Below are positions 45,301 to 57,260 of a stretch of DNA of 64,000 nucleotides, in pieces; the first letter of the stretch is position 1; each line of letters starts with the position of its first letter. The DNA lies in assembly GCF_028372415.1 (NCBI RefSeq), contig NC_092875.1, positions 437,107,377-437,171,376 on the forward strand, written 5' to 3'. This DNA is from Notamacropus eugenii (Eukaryota > Chordata > Mammalia > Diprotodontia > Macropodidae). Below the pieces are notes generated by a model, which saw only the letters and a program-made list of their open reading frames with translations, was not told the origin of the DNA and did not search any database. Both the position numbers and the translations under genes were made by a program.

Positions 45301-46114
45301 TCACTCTCTTGTAGGAAGCAATAGATGCACAAGCACTTTAATAAATCCTTATTAATTCATTAACAAGGGTGACTTGGTGATATGTATATTGGAAGAAATA
45401 CCTGTCTGGAAGGGAAGATTTCTTAATTTGCTAGCTGGAGAAGGCTGAGGCATCTAGCATCATGCCTTGCCTATAGTAGTTACCCTGAGCATATTGGTGA
45501 TGATTCAGCCAGATTGTATTCCAGAACAGCCAAATTTTAAAAACAATTTTTCATCAGTTACTCCATTAACATTATCTTTTGTAACTTCGCTGTCTTCTTG
45601 CTCCAGGATAGTTTCTTAAAGTTATCACATCAAAGAACAAAAGCATTGCTCATTCTTTGCAATTTGTGTGATAAGATAATGGAGTCATAATTGCTTCCTT
45701 CTTTTCTTTTCTTTTTTTCTGGGTGAGATAAATGGCTTAAGAAAAAAAAAAACCAAGGCCACAAACTGGGTAGTTTTATGTGCACTTTACTTCCTGGAAA
45801 GAGAAAGTAATGATCTCCATTAAACTTCAACAATAACACAATTATTGCAGCAATTACATAGTCCTATGTACTTTCCATCTTTAATTTAATTTCTTTCAAG
45901 CCCTCCCTTCTATTCTTTAACCCATGGCAGTGGAGTCGTCTATACTAACTTTTTGCTTGCCATAAAATTTCTGAAGTCTAGTTAGGTCTAAAGGTGTTAT
46001 CCCTAGAACCGTGTTGTTTAACAACCTCTCTGAGGCCAATGGACAGTAGAACTATGCTTATTCATGTTATTTGTACATAACTATTCTATGACTCAATGCC
46101 AAACAATCAAAAGA
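45301..46114. other. Intergenic, unclassified
   Basis: No gene or clear repeat. Confidence 0.4.
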
Positions 46115-46290
46115 AGACTGGATGTATAGTTAGCGGGGCATGGGTTCCAATCCTGACTTTGTCTCCCATCTATGTGACCTTAGATAAATAACATAATCCC
46201 TCTGAGCATAAATTTCCTTATCTGTGAAATGAGAGGGAAGGACTAAATAATCTCTAAACTCCCTTTCAGCTCTAATTCTTTTAATATATA
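46115..46290 (+). mobile_element. MIR-like SINE relic
   Basis: Reads gcatgggttccaatcctgact, tatgtgaccttagataaataa, atctgtgaaatgagagggaag. Confidence 0.65.
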
Positions 46291-46859
46291 TTTGACTAAT
46301 ATTGCCTTCCATGTTTATTCCACAAACAGTAACTGAGTATGGAATGTCAGTATACATTTATGAAGAACCTATAAGTTCTGGGTCCTGCGCTAAGCCCTGC
46401 TGTACCAGAATTGTTCTAGGTATAATGAAGTGGGCATGGAGGCCAAAGGTCAGCATAACACAAAACTACTTAGGCCTGACTCTGCAATTGTCCCCTGAAC
46501 ATTCCTGGCATATCCATTGAGTTCTCTGGGTTTTTGGTGCTACCATATTCTTTGTTGCCTGGAACAAACAAAACCAAACAAAACCCTTGTTCTCATGACC
46601 ACCATATATCTTTCCGTTTTCCTGTGAGTAACCCAAAATGTTAATCTCCAGATTAACATTTGATGATGTATACCCATCTAGCATTATTTGAAGTATTCTG
46701 ATGCTCAAAAAAATGGACCTTGTCCAGAAACATTCTGACTCATTCTGTTCCTCCAGTTCTGGACCCAGTTCATTGTCTGTCTCTAGTGCTTATCCGCAAT
46801 GGTTGTACTATTGGATTGATTCAAGGGACTGCCCTGCTCACTGAGTGCAAGTAGGTTGT

Positions 46860-47170
46860 AATATATCACCACTGAAGAATTGTGCAGAAGAAGGGTAATG
46901 GGTATCATGGAAGAAATCTACAACCAGAAAAGGAGGTGTGCTGATCGCTTATTTAAAGAAAAATATAGCTAGCTGAAGTGCTTCACATATATCCATGTGA
47001 TGTCAGGAAACTTTAGAGGAAGACCCTTTGTCAACTGGATGGACCCCCCCTGGGAAGGAATTACTAGGCTAAGAGTCTCCTATGATGAGAAGGCATGGGT
47101 GGATTGCATGATCTGCAGTGTGGGAAGAAGTTACAAATGAATGAGCTAAGGTTGAAACATTGTATTTAAA
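46860..47170 (+). mobile_element. RTE-like LINE 3' coding relic
   Basis: Reads ggtgtgctgatcgctta, gaggaagaccctttgtc and tggatggaccccccctgggaa. This gives RGRPFVNWMDP followed by an arginine-rich tail, as in the C-terminus of RTE-type LINE proteins. Stops present. Confidence 0.45.
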
Positions 47171-47664
47171 TTCTACTGATTATTTTTGAAGGTCAAGTTT
47201 GAGTCCGAGGAAAGCTTTCGACATAATAACAACCAATTTTGATCTCTCCTCTTCCTGACTGTTTATATCCCACACTTCAGCTTTGGATTATAAGAAATTT
47301 GGCACTTTGTTGTATAGGTTGTTGATTTCCAATTCTTACTAGTTGTCTCCCTAACTGAAAGGAAGAGATCGTGTTCATATATTATTTCTTTGGAATCTCC
47401 CATAATGCTTGGTATGCAGAAGATACTCAAATACTTGACTTATAAATAGGCATCATTCAAAAGTAATGTCATGTCCAAATGGTGCTTTGCAAGTCATTAA
47501 AAGAAATAAGATGTGATTCTCTTCCTCCTTGAGCGTACAATCCACACTTTATACAATCCAAGGAAAAGTGAATATAGATGCAAAAAATAATAATAAACTA
47601 TAGGTTTCTCTTTGATGTATTCCTATCAAGTATATCTTGATGTGTTTGGGAATGCCATTTTCCT
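47171..47664. other. Intergenic, unclassified
   Basis: No family recognised. Confidence 0.4.
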
Positions 47665-47940
47665 TTGCTATAGTGGACAGAGTTCTGGACTTGTGATCAT
47701 AAAGACCCGGATTTGAGACCTACCCCTCCCCTAACACTAGCTTGGCAAGTCACTTAAATTCTCTAACCCTCATTTTCCCCATATATGAAATAGGATAACT
47801 ATAATAACTAGGAAGCATTTCTTAATTTACTATTATGCACCAGACCCTGTACTTACCTACTACTGTACAGGTTTGTTGGGACATTCAATGTGAATTTTAT
47901 AAACTTTGTAAATTTCATAATGCTATATAAAACTTACTAC
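47665..47940 (+). mobile_element. tRNA-derived SINE with split 3' tail
   Basis: Head tagtggacagagttctggac, ggatttgagacctac, later ttgttgggacattcaatgtg and ataaactttgtaaatttcat, with an L2-like scrap between them. Confidence 0.6.
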
Positions 47941-47944
47941 ACAC

Positions 47945-48130
47945 AATATAGCATGGTGAATAGGATGCTGGACTTGGGAATCAGGAAGACCTGGGTTCTT
48001 CTCTGACACTTGTCAGTTGTGACTATGGACAAATCATATCATTTCTGAACCTGCGGCAACCCTTTAAGATTTATCTCCTAAATTATAGATTGGTTGTGAT
48101 TTGCCCTAATATAAGAAATTCTCACCCAAA
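47945..48130 (+). mobile_element. tRNA-derived SINE, short-core subfamily
   Basis: Head agcatggtgaataggatgct, aggaagacctgggttcttct, a tatagattggttgtgattt tail. Confidence 0.65.
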
Positions 48131-48449
48131 CAAAAATCATATTGGCAGTTTATCTAGTTTGCCACTAGATGGCCATTTGCAAAGACCATAATTTCAAAGT
48201 GGCTATACAAATGGGGTCTTTGCACTATACTGGAATATGCTTTTACTCCATAGCACTTCAATGGAGTGATCTCATCAATGAGTTTACCTCCCCATGAAGC
48301 AGATAACAATCTATTCATACCTGTTCATTCTATACAACTATAGTTTCCCATCAGTGGTGTCCAGCTCAAATAGAAACAGGGGTCACTACATCATACATAA
48401 GGATCCCTGCTGTTTGCATATTGACTTAGAAGACCACACATCAGCATCA
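48131..48449. other. Intergenic, unclassified
   Basis: No family recognised. Confidence 0.4.
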
Positions 48450-48740
48450 TCTATGTTTTATTTTATTTATTTTTTTAAATATTTCTCAACTGTAATTTAA
48501 CTGATTCAGGCCCCAGGGAGTATTGTGGTCTACATCTGACTACATCTTTCCAAGACTTTGCCACAACATTCTTCCAGAATCTGCACAATGGACTGGAGAC
48601 CTTCTTCAAACTCTCTTGAAATTGCATTAAAACAACTGGAGCACTTGGATTGGAGTTCATCAATCATGACTTGCTCTTACCATGATCAGCCTTAGATTTC
48701 TTCTTCTCTGCTACCTGGGGGCTTTGTTTAGTTTGACATT
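48450..48740 (-). pseudogene. Possible retrocopy of an unidentified gene
   Basis: One minus-strand frame reads MIDELQSKCSSCFNAISREF, then EEGLQSIVQILEECCGKVLE, an amphipathic, protein-like stretch unlike chance translation. Another frame on the same strand is open for 62 codons. I do not recognise the protein, and no poly(A) or target duplication is evident. It could equally be an unfamiliar repeat. Confidence 0.25.
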
Positions 48741-48879
48741 TCTAGAGACATTGTTCAGGTATCTGTACTCTAGAAATGATTTCATATAATTTTGGAAATG
48801 CTGAGTTGGAAAGTGTTTTTGTCCATGCACCCAGTATAGCTGAGTCAGAAGGAAGTACAAAGTATATAGCTCATTAAAA

Positions 48880-49545
48880 TTTTGTTGCCCTAGAATGTTG
48901 GATCAAATATAATAAGATGAAATTTAGTAGGGATAAATGTAAAGGTATTATGCTTGCATACAAAAAAAAAATCAACTTTACGAACACAAGATCAGAAAAA
49001 TACAATTAGGCAGCAATTCTTCTGAAAAAGTCCTGGTGGTTTTAATGGACCAGAAGTTCATGGTTAGTTAACAATTTGTTATGGAAACCAAGAAGTATAA
49101 AGTAATCTTAGGCTATAGTAAGAGAAGAATGGTGCAGAGGACGAGGCAAGCAAAAGTCACTCTGTTCTCTGCTCTGGTCAGACTTTATCTGGACTACTGT
49201 GTTCAGCTCTGTATACCACATTTTAAAAAGAACATTGATTAAACTGGGGATTATTCAAAGGGTAGCAATGGGGATGGTGAAAGGTCTCAAGCTGATGCCA
49301 TATGAGGATATATTGAAGAAACAGGGGTGTTTAGTTGAGATTTAGGGGACATCTGATAGTTATCTTTAAAATGTGAAGAACACAGAAGAGGAACTAGGCA
49401 CTAGAACACTAGAAGAATTCTACTAGGCATCACAGAACTTAGAGCAATTGTTAGATGCTAGAAAAAAAAAAAAACCTCTAACAATTATGATTGTCCAAGT
49501 GCAATGGATTGTCTTCAGAGGTAGTGACTTCCCCATCACTTGAAA
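48880..49545 (+). mobile_element. CR1/L3-like LINE, reverse transcriptase C-terminus and 3' UTR
   Basis: Reads ggtcagactttatctggacta, ctgtgttcagctctgtatacc, caaagggtagcaatggggatg, gatatattgaagaaacaggg. In sense this gives RLYLDYCVQLCIPHF, the motif before the QRVA...ERLKE region. Ends at the poly-T of the retrocopy. Confidence 0.75.
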
Positions 49546-49547
49546 TC

Positions 49548-50430
49548 TTTTTTTTTCTTTCAGTTAAACAGTATGTATAAAGTGGGTTTATTTTTTTGTA
49601 TAATTTTTAATACAAGATAGCTAAGTCATATAAATAGTGAGTTGATCCTATTAGGAACAAAATATGGCACAGATTCCAGATACAGTATCATGGCTAACTT
49701 TTTTTTTGCATTCAAATGCTTTCCTCTTTATGCAATGATTATTGATTTGCCAAGAATGGTTCAACACTCAGGTAGAGACTGGAGAAAAACAGACTTGAAA
49801 AACACTTTTTATTTCTCTTAAAGAGGTGAAAATAAGTAAATGATTCTTATAATTCTTTTCACTTGTAAGATCTTTAAATTCTTAAAAAAGCAGTTTTCTC
49901 AAAGCACGTCATCTTTAAAAAAAATCTCAGCAGTGCATACATGTACTCAAATAAAAACATGCAGCTGTATTGTCTCTTGAAAAAATTTTTGCACAAAAAA
50001 TTCAAGACTTTCTGCAAAACTGTTCTCCTTGTGTCATTCCAGGATCCAAACCACAAATAAGTGCTTGGTGCAATTCTATTGCTTCTCATTTCCATAGGAA
50101 ACACAAAGCAGAAGATGTTTTTACCACAACTGTCTCTTTTTGGTTGATGACAGCTTCTCTCTGCTTTACATAAAATACTCCTTTTTAAACCTATTTCAAT
50201 AAAGTACAAATAGAATCCAGTAAAACATGAGGATCCAGTGGAGGGGAAAAACTAATTTCTATTTAATTTCTACCCTGTGCTATATACTTAAAAAACGGTT
50301 AGACAAAAAAAAAATCAGATTTTATCAATTCACCCTTTTAGAAATTACTTTTTATTTCTGAAAGCAACTCAATGCAAATCAAAAGCAGCTCCTAAGTAAC
50401 TGCAATAAACAATGAATGTATATATATATT
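49548..50430 (-). pseudogene. GTF2H1 retrocopy, probable 3' UTR part
   Basis: On the minus strand this is AT-rich UTR-like sequence ending in AATAAA (49587-49592), about 30 nt before a poly(A) tract (poly-T 49548-49557), as expected for a processed mRNA. It lies directly 3' of the GTF2H1-derived coding block, separated only by a SINE and a TATC repeat. That it is the UTR of the same mRNA is inferred. Confidence 0.5.
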
Positions 50431-50432
50431 TG

Positions 50433-50560
50433 GGGCAGCTCCATAGCAGGGTGGATGTAGCAGCGGCCCTGACATCAGGAGGACCTGAGTTCAAATACAG
50501 CTTCAGTCACTATGATCTCAGGCAAGTCATTTAGCCCCAATTGCCCTGCCCACCCAAATA
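50433..50560 (+). mobile_element. tRNA-derived SINE inserted beside the retrocopy
   Basis: Head ggggcagctccatagcaggg, ggaggacctgagttcaaatac, ctcaggcaagtcatttagcc. Its tail runs into TATG/TATC repeats. Confidence 0.8.
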
Positions 50561-50643
50561 TGTATATGCATGTATGTATGTATCTATCCATCTCTATCTA
50601 TACAGGCATATCTCTATCTATCTATCATCTATCTGTCTATCTA

Positions 50644-50675
<32 letters not shown>

Positions 50676-50684
50676 ATCTATCAT
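50561..50684 (+). repeat. (TATC)n / (TGTC)n microsatellite
   Basis: Mixed tatg, tatc and tgtc units, between the SINE tail and the retrocopy. Confidence 0.95.
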
Positions 50685-51710
50685 TTCAAGTTTAACAACA
50701 GTTCCTGTGCAAGTTCAATACCGTTAGATCCCAAATCCAGTAGGTGGAGACATCTCTGCAACATCATCTGGGTGATGCCCATGCAGCTCAGGGCATATTC
50801 CCTCAACTGCTACACAGAGCATCCTAGGGACCAAAGCCTTTTCAGCAGGCACCAAGACTACCATGTATGGACTTTATAGTAGGCTGTCTGAAGTATCTCT
50901 TCTATGTGACTTGACAAATTTGTGCTCAAATACTCTCTGAATTTTTTCTTGGAATGGGCAGAGCTTAGTGGCTTAGAATTGTCCCAAGTGACTCTTCATC
51001 CTCATCACCTTTTCTTCTAGGAATGGTGTGTTAACTGGAAAACAGGACCAGAAATGCCTCAGCACTTCCCCAAAGGCTACATACAAGTGTTTGAGTTCTG
51101 ACTGAATGTAATTTGGCACCATCTGGTTTATGGTTTGCATGGTCCTCCCTGCATAAGTGCTCCTCCAGAGGGATAGGACTGTGATGGCACTAGCAGCAGC
51201 ACCACTTGAAAGAACCTGAGTTAGTTTGTGACTGGATGTTGCAAGGCTATCTGCAGTATTCCTGCTTAAATGATGGGCCTAGAGCTCCATAGCACTTAGC
51301 ACCTGACTCACGACCAGGTCTTTATAAAGCTGAAACAAACTAGGATCTTGCAGCATTCTATTTTTCTCTTCCAGTTCTTATTGGCTTTTCTCTTGAATTT
51401 GGGTAACAGCTGCTGAAGAAGGTCTTTCACAGCATCTCGTTCCTTTGCAGTTATGCTTTCTTTGGAAGAATGGAAGTTGGTTGAGTCTCCAGTATGTAGG
51501 ACCAGCTAAAGATGAATTTTAACTTTTCCTTTGGAACTGATTTTCTGACATTTAATGTCTGCTTACATATGGCTTATTGCAAACCTGTCTTTGCCTTCAG
51601 GTGCCCAAGCTATCCTTTCTGCCATCAAGTACAGGGCCCCATCCTGCTTCTTCGGATGCACCCTCTTTGCAATCAGTAAAACTTCTTCTGATTCTGAAAT
51701 TGCCATGCTG
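50685..51710 (-). pseudogene. GTF2H1P: GTF2H1 (TFIIH p62) processed pseudogene, internally deleted
   Basis: The minus strand from ATG at 51706-51704 reads a p62 N-terminus: [37 protein letters not shown], then [20 protein letters not shown] and [13 protein letters not shown]. After a stretch matching the ATDSSSTSNHK region it jumps to the C-terminal part: [58 protein letters not shown]. About 280 residues of the middle are missing. No introns, at least four in-frame stops and some frameshifts (for example TAA after FAISHM). p62 is the PH-domain subunit of the transcription and repair factor TFIIH; this copy is dead. The symbol is descriptive, not an approved name. Confidence 0.9.
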
Positions 51711-51849
51711 ATTGGAAGGGGTGTATAGGGGCCCTTGCCCTGGATCGGGAGGGTAGGTGTACTGCCAATGCAATGCCCAGATGCCCATAGTAGCTGCTAT
51801 GAATATGCATTTGTATTTCCAGAGTAGATTCACAAAATGTAATAAACTC

Positions 51850-52640
51850 TCTTCCTCAAAGGCAAAACCAAAATATTTATTTAGAAATACGAGGAAGTAA
51901 GATTTAGCAAGGTCCTCATCACCGATCCAGAGAGTGCCGATATCTTAAGCATTCTTTCTATTAGGCCTCCCCACAAACAAGTTCCCCTAGGCAAAATTCT
52001 TCTCTCTGCCTGCTCACATTGGCTTCACTCTCCCAAACCTTCTATTTTAGTTAAAATTGCATTGGGCAAGCTCCTCCCATAGTGGGCTTCATGTGACTCA
52101 GGTTCCATGTGACTCAGGTTGTATCATAGCTGTGAGCTGGACCAGAGCTCAAAGCAGGTCACGTACACATGTTAATGGATGGGAAAGATCTTCCTACTCC
52201 ATTAATATTACAGAAGTTGAGTGGGGCAAGCTTCTTTCTGCTCCTCTCTTTTCTGGCACTGCCTGGCTGAGCCCAGGCTCCTGCTTCTGCTACCTTGGCT
52301 GCTGGAGGGTCTCAGACCCTCCATCACTCTCTGGGAACACATAGGCACATGACTGGAAGCAAGGAGGAGGAGCTGGGAGGCCATGTGACAGGGGAGCATG
52401 GCCACCATGACACCTTCCCCACTCTTTTTCACTGGCATCTCTCTCCAATGGTAGACAGTACTGAGGCTGTGGCTGCTGGTGCAGCCCCAGATGACCCCAC
52501 TCCATCATGCTCTTCAGGCCTCAGCTCACTCCAGGTCCTATTCCGCTCCTGGTAGCCTGATAGGGGAGCATCAGCGTGACCTCAGGAGGGGAAGAGAATG
52601 TGTGAGAGGGCTGCTGGAAGTCCTTTAGCAACAGCTGGAT
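51850..52640. other. GC-richer block, unclassified
   Basis: 52040-52600 is clearly richer in G and C than its surroundings and is stop-poor in several frames, giving overlapping short ORFs on both strands. It contains the palindrome ggagggtctcagaccctcc (near 52304-52322) and aataaactctc at its left edge. It may be an old LTR or a retrocopy; I cannot assign it. Confidence 0.3.
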
Positions 52641-52894
52641 TCCCATTTGTCAAGTAAACAACAAAGGGGACGCTTTGTCAAGTATGGTTTGGCCCAGAAG
52701 GCATTGGAGTTGTCTTCTCACTCTTAACTGAGGATCTGTGTGACTGTTTATCTGTTCAGTCAATCAAGTAACATTAAGCTTAATGATTAATTATTAATTC
52801 TGTGTGAGACACTGTGGTAGGTTCTGGGGATACACAAAGACAAAAGACAAAACAGTCGTTGATGAAAATGACTCAATCTTGTACATTTATCCCA
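52641..52894. other. Intergenic, with an L2 scrap
   Basis: 52795-52860 (gtgtgagacactgtggtagg, ttctggggatacacaaag) is L2 3' end in reverse. The rest is unclassified. Confidence 0.45.
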
Positions 52895-53390
52895 TTCTCT
52901 GTAGATATTAGTTGTCCAGCTTTTCTCTTTATTCTGGTGCAGAGGCCTTTTACATTTATAATTTTAATTATCTATTTTGTCTTTTTAATCTTTTCTAACC
53001 TACTATTTAGCTATGAATTCCTGTTTTGTTCATTTATAAAGGACATAACCTATTTCAAATTTTTAATGGGGTGATCTCATATTTTTATAATGTATCCATT
53101 TAAAAAATTTTGTTTTATATGGTAAATGATGCTGATCTAAACCTGTTTTTGGTCAAAAAGCTTTTCAGTTTTCCCGATAGTTTTTGTTAAATAAGAAATC
53201 CTGCCTCTGGTAAGTTGTGATTTGGAGTTTATATAATCATAAAATCCTCCATGAATTTCTTCTAGATTTTATTTATTTGGTCAGTTTTGCTGATCTATTA
53301 TTTTTTAGCTACTTCAAGATAGTTTAGATATTTACTGTCTTACAGTATAATTTGAGATCTGGTAATGCTTGAGTCTCTTTGTTCCCGAGA
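52895..53390 (-). mobile_element. L1 ORF2 fragment, antisense
   Basis: Reads aacctgtttttggtcaaaaag, cttttcagttttcccgatagt, ttacagtataatttgagatct, matching the antisense of the ORF2 C-terminal third. Confidence 0.6.
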
Positions 53391-53489
53391 TAACAAGTCC
53401 ACCAAAGAGAATACAATATTTTATTGTGCTTATTGTTTGTTGGCCACAGAAAAAACATTTGATTCCATAGAAAAAAATGCCTTCCTCCC

Positions 53490-53680
53490 AAAATAAATAG
53501 GACACTGGACTTGGAGCCAGGAAGACTTGTATTCCAATTTTGTCTCAGATGCTTACTAACTATGTGATGGAGGCAAGTCACCCTTCTGTGTCTCAGTTTC
53601 CCCAACTGTAAAAGGAGGAGCTTGAACTCAATGGCCTCTAAGATTTTTTTCCAGCTTTAAATCTATGATACACTTGATCC
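53490..53680 (+). mobile_element. MIR-like SINE
   Basis: Reads ggacactggacttggagccag, gatgcttactaactatgtga, gtgtctcagtttccccaactg, caatggcctctaagat. Confidence 0.7.
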
Positions 53681-53689
53681 ATAAACGTT

Positions 53690-54620
53690 TACTCTGTGAC
53701 AAGCCCACCTAAATTACACAATATTCCTTGATGATAATGGAGATAAATCTTGTTCAAAAAGCCTGTGATCATTAATATCAAGTAATACATAAAACAGGGA
53801 GACATGCTGTACTAAATGTTCCCCATAGTAATGGAAGAGAGCCAGCACACAATCCAAATTTAAAAGGGATTTTTTTTTGTAGATGATGAAGTGCTGTTTG
53901 CAAATGACATGCTGATTGCATTAAGGCATGGAATACTACAGAAGTTCCTAGAAGATATATAAAGCTAAAAGAATTTAACCTAACCATTCTAGAAAAACCA
54001 AGTAGATAAAGCAGACCATGATATACAATGATGTGAAGTCTTATTTGGGACTTTTTTTTAAATGAACATATAGCATAGTTTGCCAGATAACTGCAAATGG
54101 ACAATGAATTGGGCTCAGAGTTAAATAGGAAGAGAATAGGCTGGATTGTTTTGGGGAGCTTACCTATTAAGCGTTCCAAGTTTTTCCCTAAAGCAAAGGT
54201 CCATTTTCTTAAGACTAATATTCTGTAGGTATTATTTTATGACATTAAGTCATGGAAAGCTATAGTATCTAGGAAGTTAAAAATGAGTATCACTCAAAGG
54301 TGACAAGTACGAACAGGTTTCAATTCATTGAAAATAAAAAATTGTGATGAACTAAATAATTAATGTAATTAAAACATATGATGGAAAAAGATAGGCTGGT
54401 TACATGGCATTAGGGGATGAGGAAACAATGAGAAGCCACATACTGTTATCCTTGTGATATCAAGAGCAAGTAAAGAAATAGGGCAGCATATTGGGTGGAA
54501 TCCCTGTGGCTTCATTCATCAATGATTGCAATACTTTTATGCTTCAGTAGACTGTCTTGCAAATTGATATATCCCCAGTGTTATCATCTGATGGCCTTGT
54601 TTAATTAGGTGGGTCCTCAG
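53690..54620 (+). mobile_element. RTE-like LINE reverse-transcriptase relic
   Basis: 53870-53930 in sense reads VDDEVLFANDMLIALRHGI, like an RT catalytic motif (FADD changed to FAND). It is followed by KFLEDI and by ggacaatgaattgggctcaga wording I associate with a marsupial RTE. A 133-codon minus-strand frame over it is a shadow. Confidence 0.5.
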
Positions 54621-55435
54621 GTACTTCTGTCATAGGGCCAACATTTTTTCTATGTTGGTAAGATTTCCTTTCTTGTGGGCAGTGTCCTTTAGGTCAGTAT
54701 AGAGAAATGTGATCCATATGGTTGCATAGTTAGGTTGTTTAGAATTGAACTAATTGAGCAAAGGACTAACCAAGGACTGAACCAAGGACGAAATAATCCA
54801 CAGATTATTTAGGATACTTTGAGAGGAATTGACTAACTTCCTAAAATCCAAATCTTCTATGTCCAAAGTATCCTCATGATCTACAGTCTAGTAATTATTA
54901 AAAAGAGGAAATAAGCTTAGTGTGGCATGATTTATTCCTAATGAACCTATGCTATTACCTAGGGATCACCTCTTTTCGGTGCCTCGTAATCTGTCTCATT
55001 AATAATCCATCTGAGAATTGACTCAGAAATCAGCATCATCCTCCTTTCCTGGTAAAGAGGAAGTACTTGATAATTGCTTATTGGAGCATTCTTCATCCTT
55101 TTGAAAATTGAGTTGTTTGTCCATGCCCAGTCCTAGCTTCACAATTCATCCTTCAGAGATCACCAACATTAATTCAACAATCTTATCTCAAACTTATTTC
55201 TGTTTTCTAGGATATAGTTCTGCTTCAAATGAAGTTATTGAGGGCAGCTAGGTATTTGCATACATCAAATATCCCATTTTCAAATTCCCTATTGAACATC
55301 TCTCTTCCCCCAAATTTGAAGACAGTTCCCAGTGGTAGAGAATAATGAAACAAGATAGAAATTAGGTAGTTCTGCCTTCTCCATCTCCTTACCAATCATC
55401 CCAAGCAAAAATTCTATCCTTACCTTAGTCTCTAT
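54621..55435. other. Intergenic, unclassified
   Basis: A SINE-head scrap near 55240 (gagggcagctaggtattt). Otherwise nothing recognised. Confidence 0.4.
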
Positions 55436-55630
55436 TTTGTGTAGTGGACAGAGTGCTGACTTCTAAGATAGGAAGACCTGTGCTCACTTTCTGTCTCTAA
55501 CACATTCTGGGTAAGTCGTTTGACCTCTCAGTGTTCTGAGCAACCCTCTGAGACTATAACTTACATAAAAAGGTGCTATCCTTCACTGGTGAAGGGATTT
55601 CTTCACCTCAGAGTTCTTGCTAACACTGAA
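55436..55630 (+). mobile_element. tRNA-derived SINE, short-core subfamily
   Basis: Head tgtgtagtggacagagtgct, aggaagacctgtgctcac, gagcaaccctctgagactata, ggtgctatccttcactggtg. Confidence 0.75.
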
Positions 55631-56255
55631 ATCACAGGTCCTATTATTTATTCATTATAAATACCACTTAATAGTGAGATCCAGTGAAGTCCCTAAACAT
55701 AAGAACAATTCTCCAGATGTATTTGTGAAGAAACCAAAATTTAAAAATGATCATGGACTTAGTTTCAAGAAAATGAACATTTCAGTATATGGAGAACCAA
55801 AAAGAAGTAAATTTTGTGTGAAATTGCATTGTTGCAGGTAGTTTTTTAAGAGTGCAGAGGATATTGAATTTACCTTGGTAGTTACACAAGTGCTCCATTT
55901 GTGTTCCCTTTTGCACTTTGTTTTCTTTGTATTTTTAAGATGTTTTATTGATGAGAAGAACAGCTTTAGAAGAAGAGATAGATTCCAAGGATGGAACTTT
56001 TCTAATAGCACCAGTCTGTTTTATTATAGAGGAGTTGCAATATACTGGCCTTTTGGGGAGAACGTTTCTGCCAATGCAAGGGAGCTGACAGGAAAAAATA
56101 CAATCTAGGAAATAGATTTTTTTTCTTTTTCTTGTTTCCTATTGGAAATTTTTCTCAGCTATGGAAAAGACTTACTTCTTTCTGAGAAAGTTCTTTGAAG
56201 TACCTCTCTAGGGATGATTCATTTTTTTTTTTGTGACTTCAATTGTACTGGGGGA
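55631..56255. other. Intergenic, unclassified
   Basis: No family recognised. Short ORFs on both strands look random. Confidence 0.4.
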
Positions 56256-56271
56256 GAGAGTTGCAGTTCTT
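56256..56271. repeat. Target-site duplication, left copy
   Basis: gagagttgcagttctt, 16 bp, identical to 59180-59195. Confidence 0.97.
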
Positions 56272-57260
56272 TTTTTTTTTTTTAATTTTATTTAACTTTT
56301 AACTTTTATTTTCACAGAATTTTGGGTTACACATTTTCTCCCCTTTTGTCCCCCCCCCCCAAACCCAAGCATTCTAGTTGCCCCTGTGACCAATCTGCTC
56401 TCTCCTCTATCCTCCCTCCCTGCCCTTGTCTCCGTCTTCTCTTTTGTCCTGTAGGGCCGGGTAGCTTTCTTAACCCCTTAACCTGTATTTCTTATTTCCC
56501 AGTGGTAAGAACATTACATTTGATCCTAACACTTTGAGTTCCAACTTCTTTAGCTCCCTCCCTCTCCACCCCTTCCCCTTGGAAGACAAGCAATTCAATA
56601 TAGGCCAAATCTGTGTAGTTTTGCAAATGATTTCCATATTAGTTGTGTTGTATAGGACTAACTATATTTCCCTCCATCCTATCCTGCCCCCCATTACTTC
56701 TATTCTCTTATGATCCTTTCCCTCCCCATGAGTGTCGACCTCGGATTGCATTCTCCTCCCCATGCCCTCCCCTCCATCCTCCCCCCCACCCTACTTGTGC
56801 CCCTGTCCCCCACTCTCCTGTATTATGAGATAGGTTTTCCTATCAAAATGAGTGTGTATTTTATTCTTTCCTTTCGTGGAATGAGATGAGAGTAGACCTC
56901 ATGTTTTTCTCTTGCCTCCCCTCTTTATCCCTCCACTAATAAGTCTTTTGCTTGCCTCTTTTATGAGAGATAATTTGCCCCATTCAACTTCTCCCTTTCT
57001 CCTCCCAATATTTCTCTCTCACTGCTTGATTTCATTTTTTTTTTAAGATATGATCCCATCCTCTTCAATTCACTCTGTGCACTCTGTCTCTATGTATGTG
57101 TGCGTGTGTGCATGTGTGTGTATGTACTCCCACCCAGTACCCAGATACTGAAATGTTTCAAGAGTTACAAATATTGTCTTTCCATGTAGGAATGTAAACA
57201 GTTCAACTTTAGTAAGTCCCTTATGACTTCTCTTTGCTGTTCACCTTTTCATGGTTCTCT

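Noticed and set aside
51597-51833. 78-codon minus-strand ORF over the GTF2H1 start
   Set aside because: It is out of frame with the p62-derived sequence and so is a shadow.
53778-54179. 133-codon minus-strand ORF
   Set aside because: Opposite strand of a RTE-like reverse-transcriptase relic; no protein-like motifs of its own.
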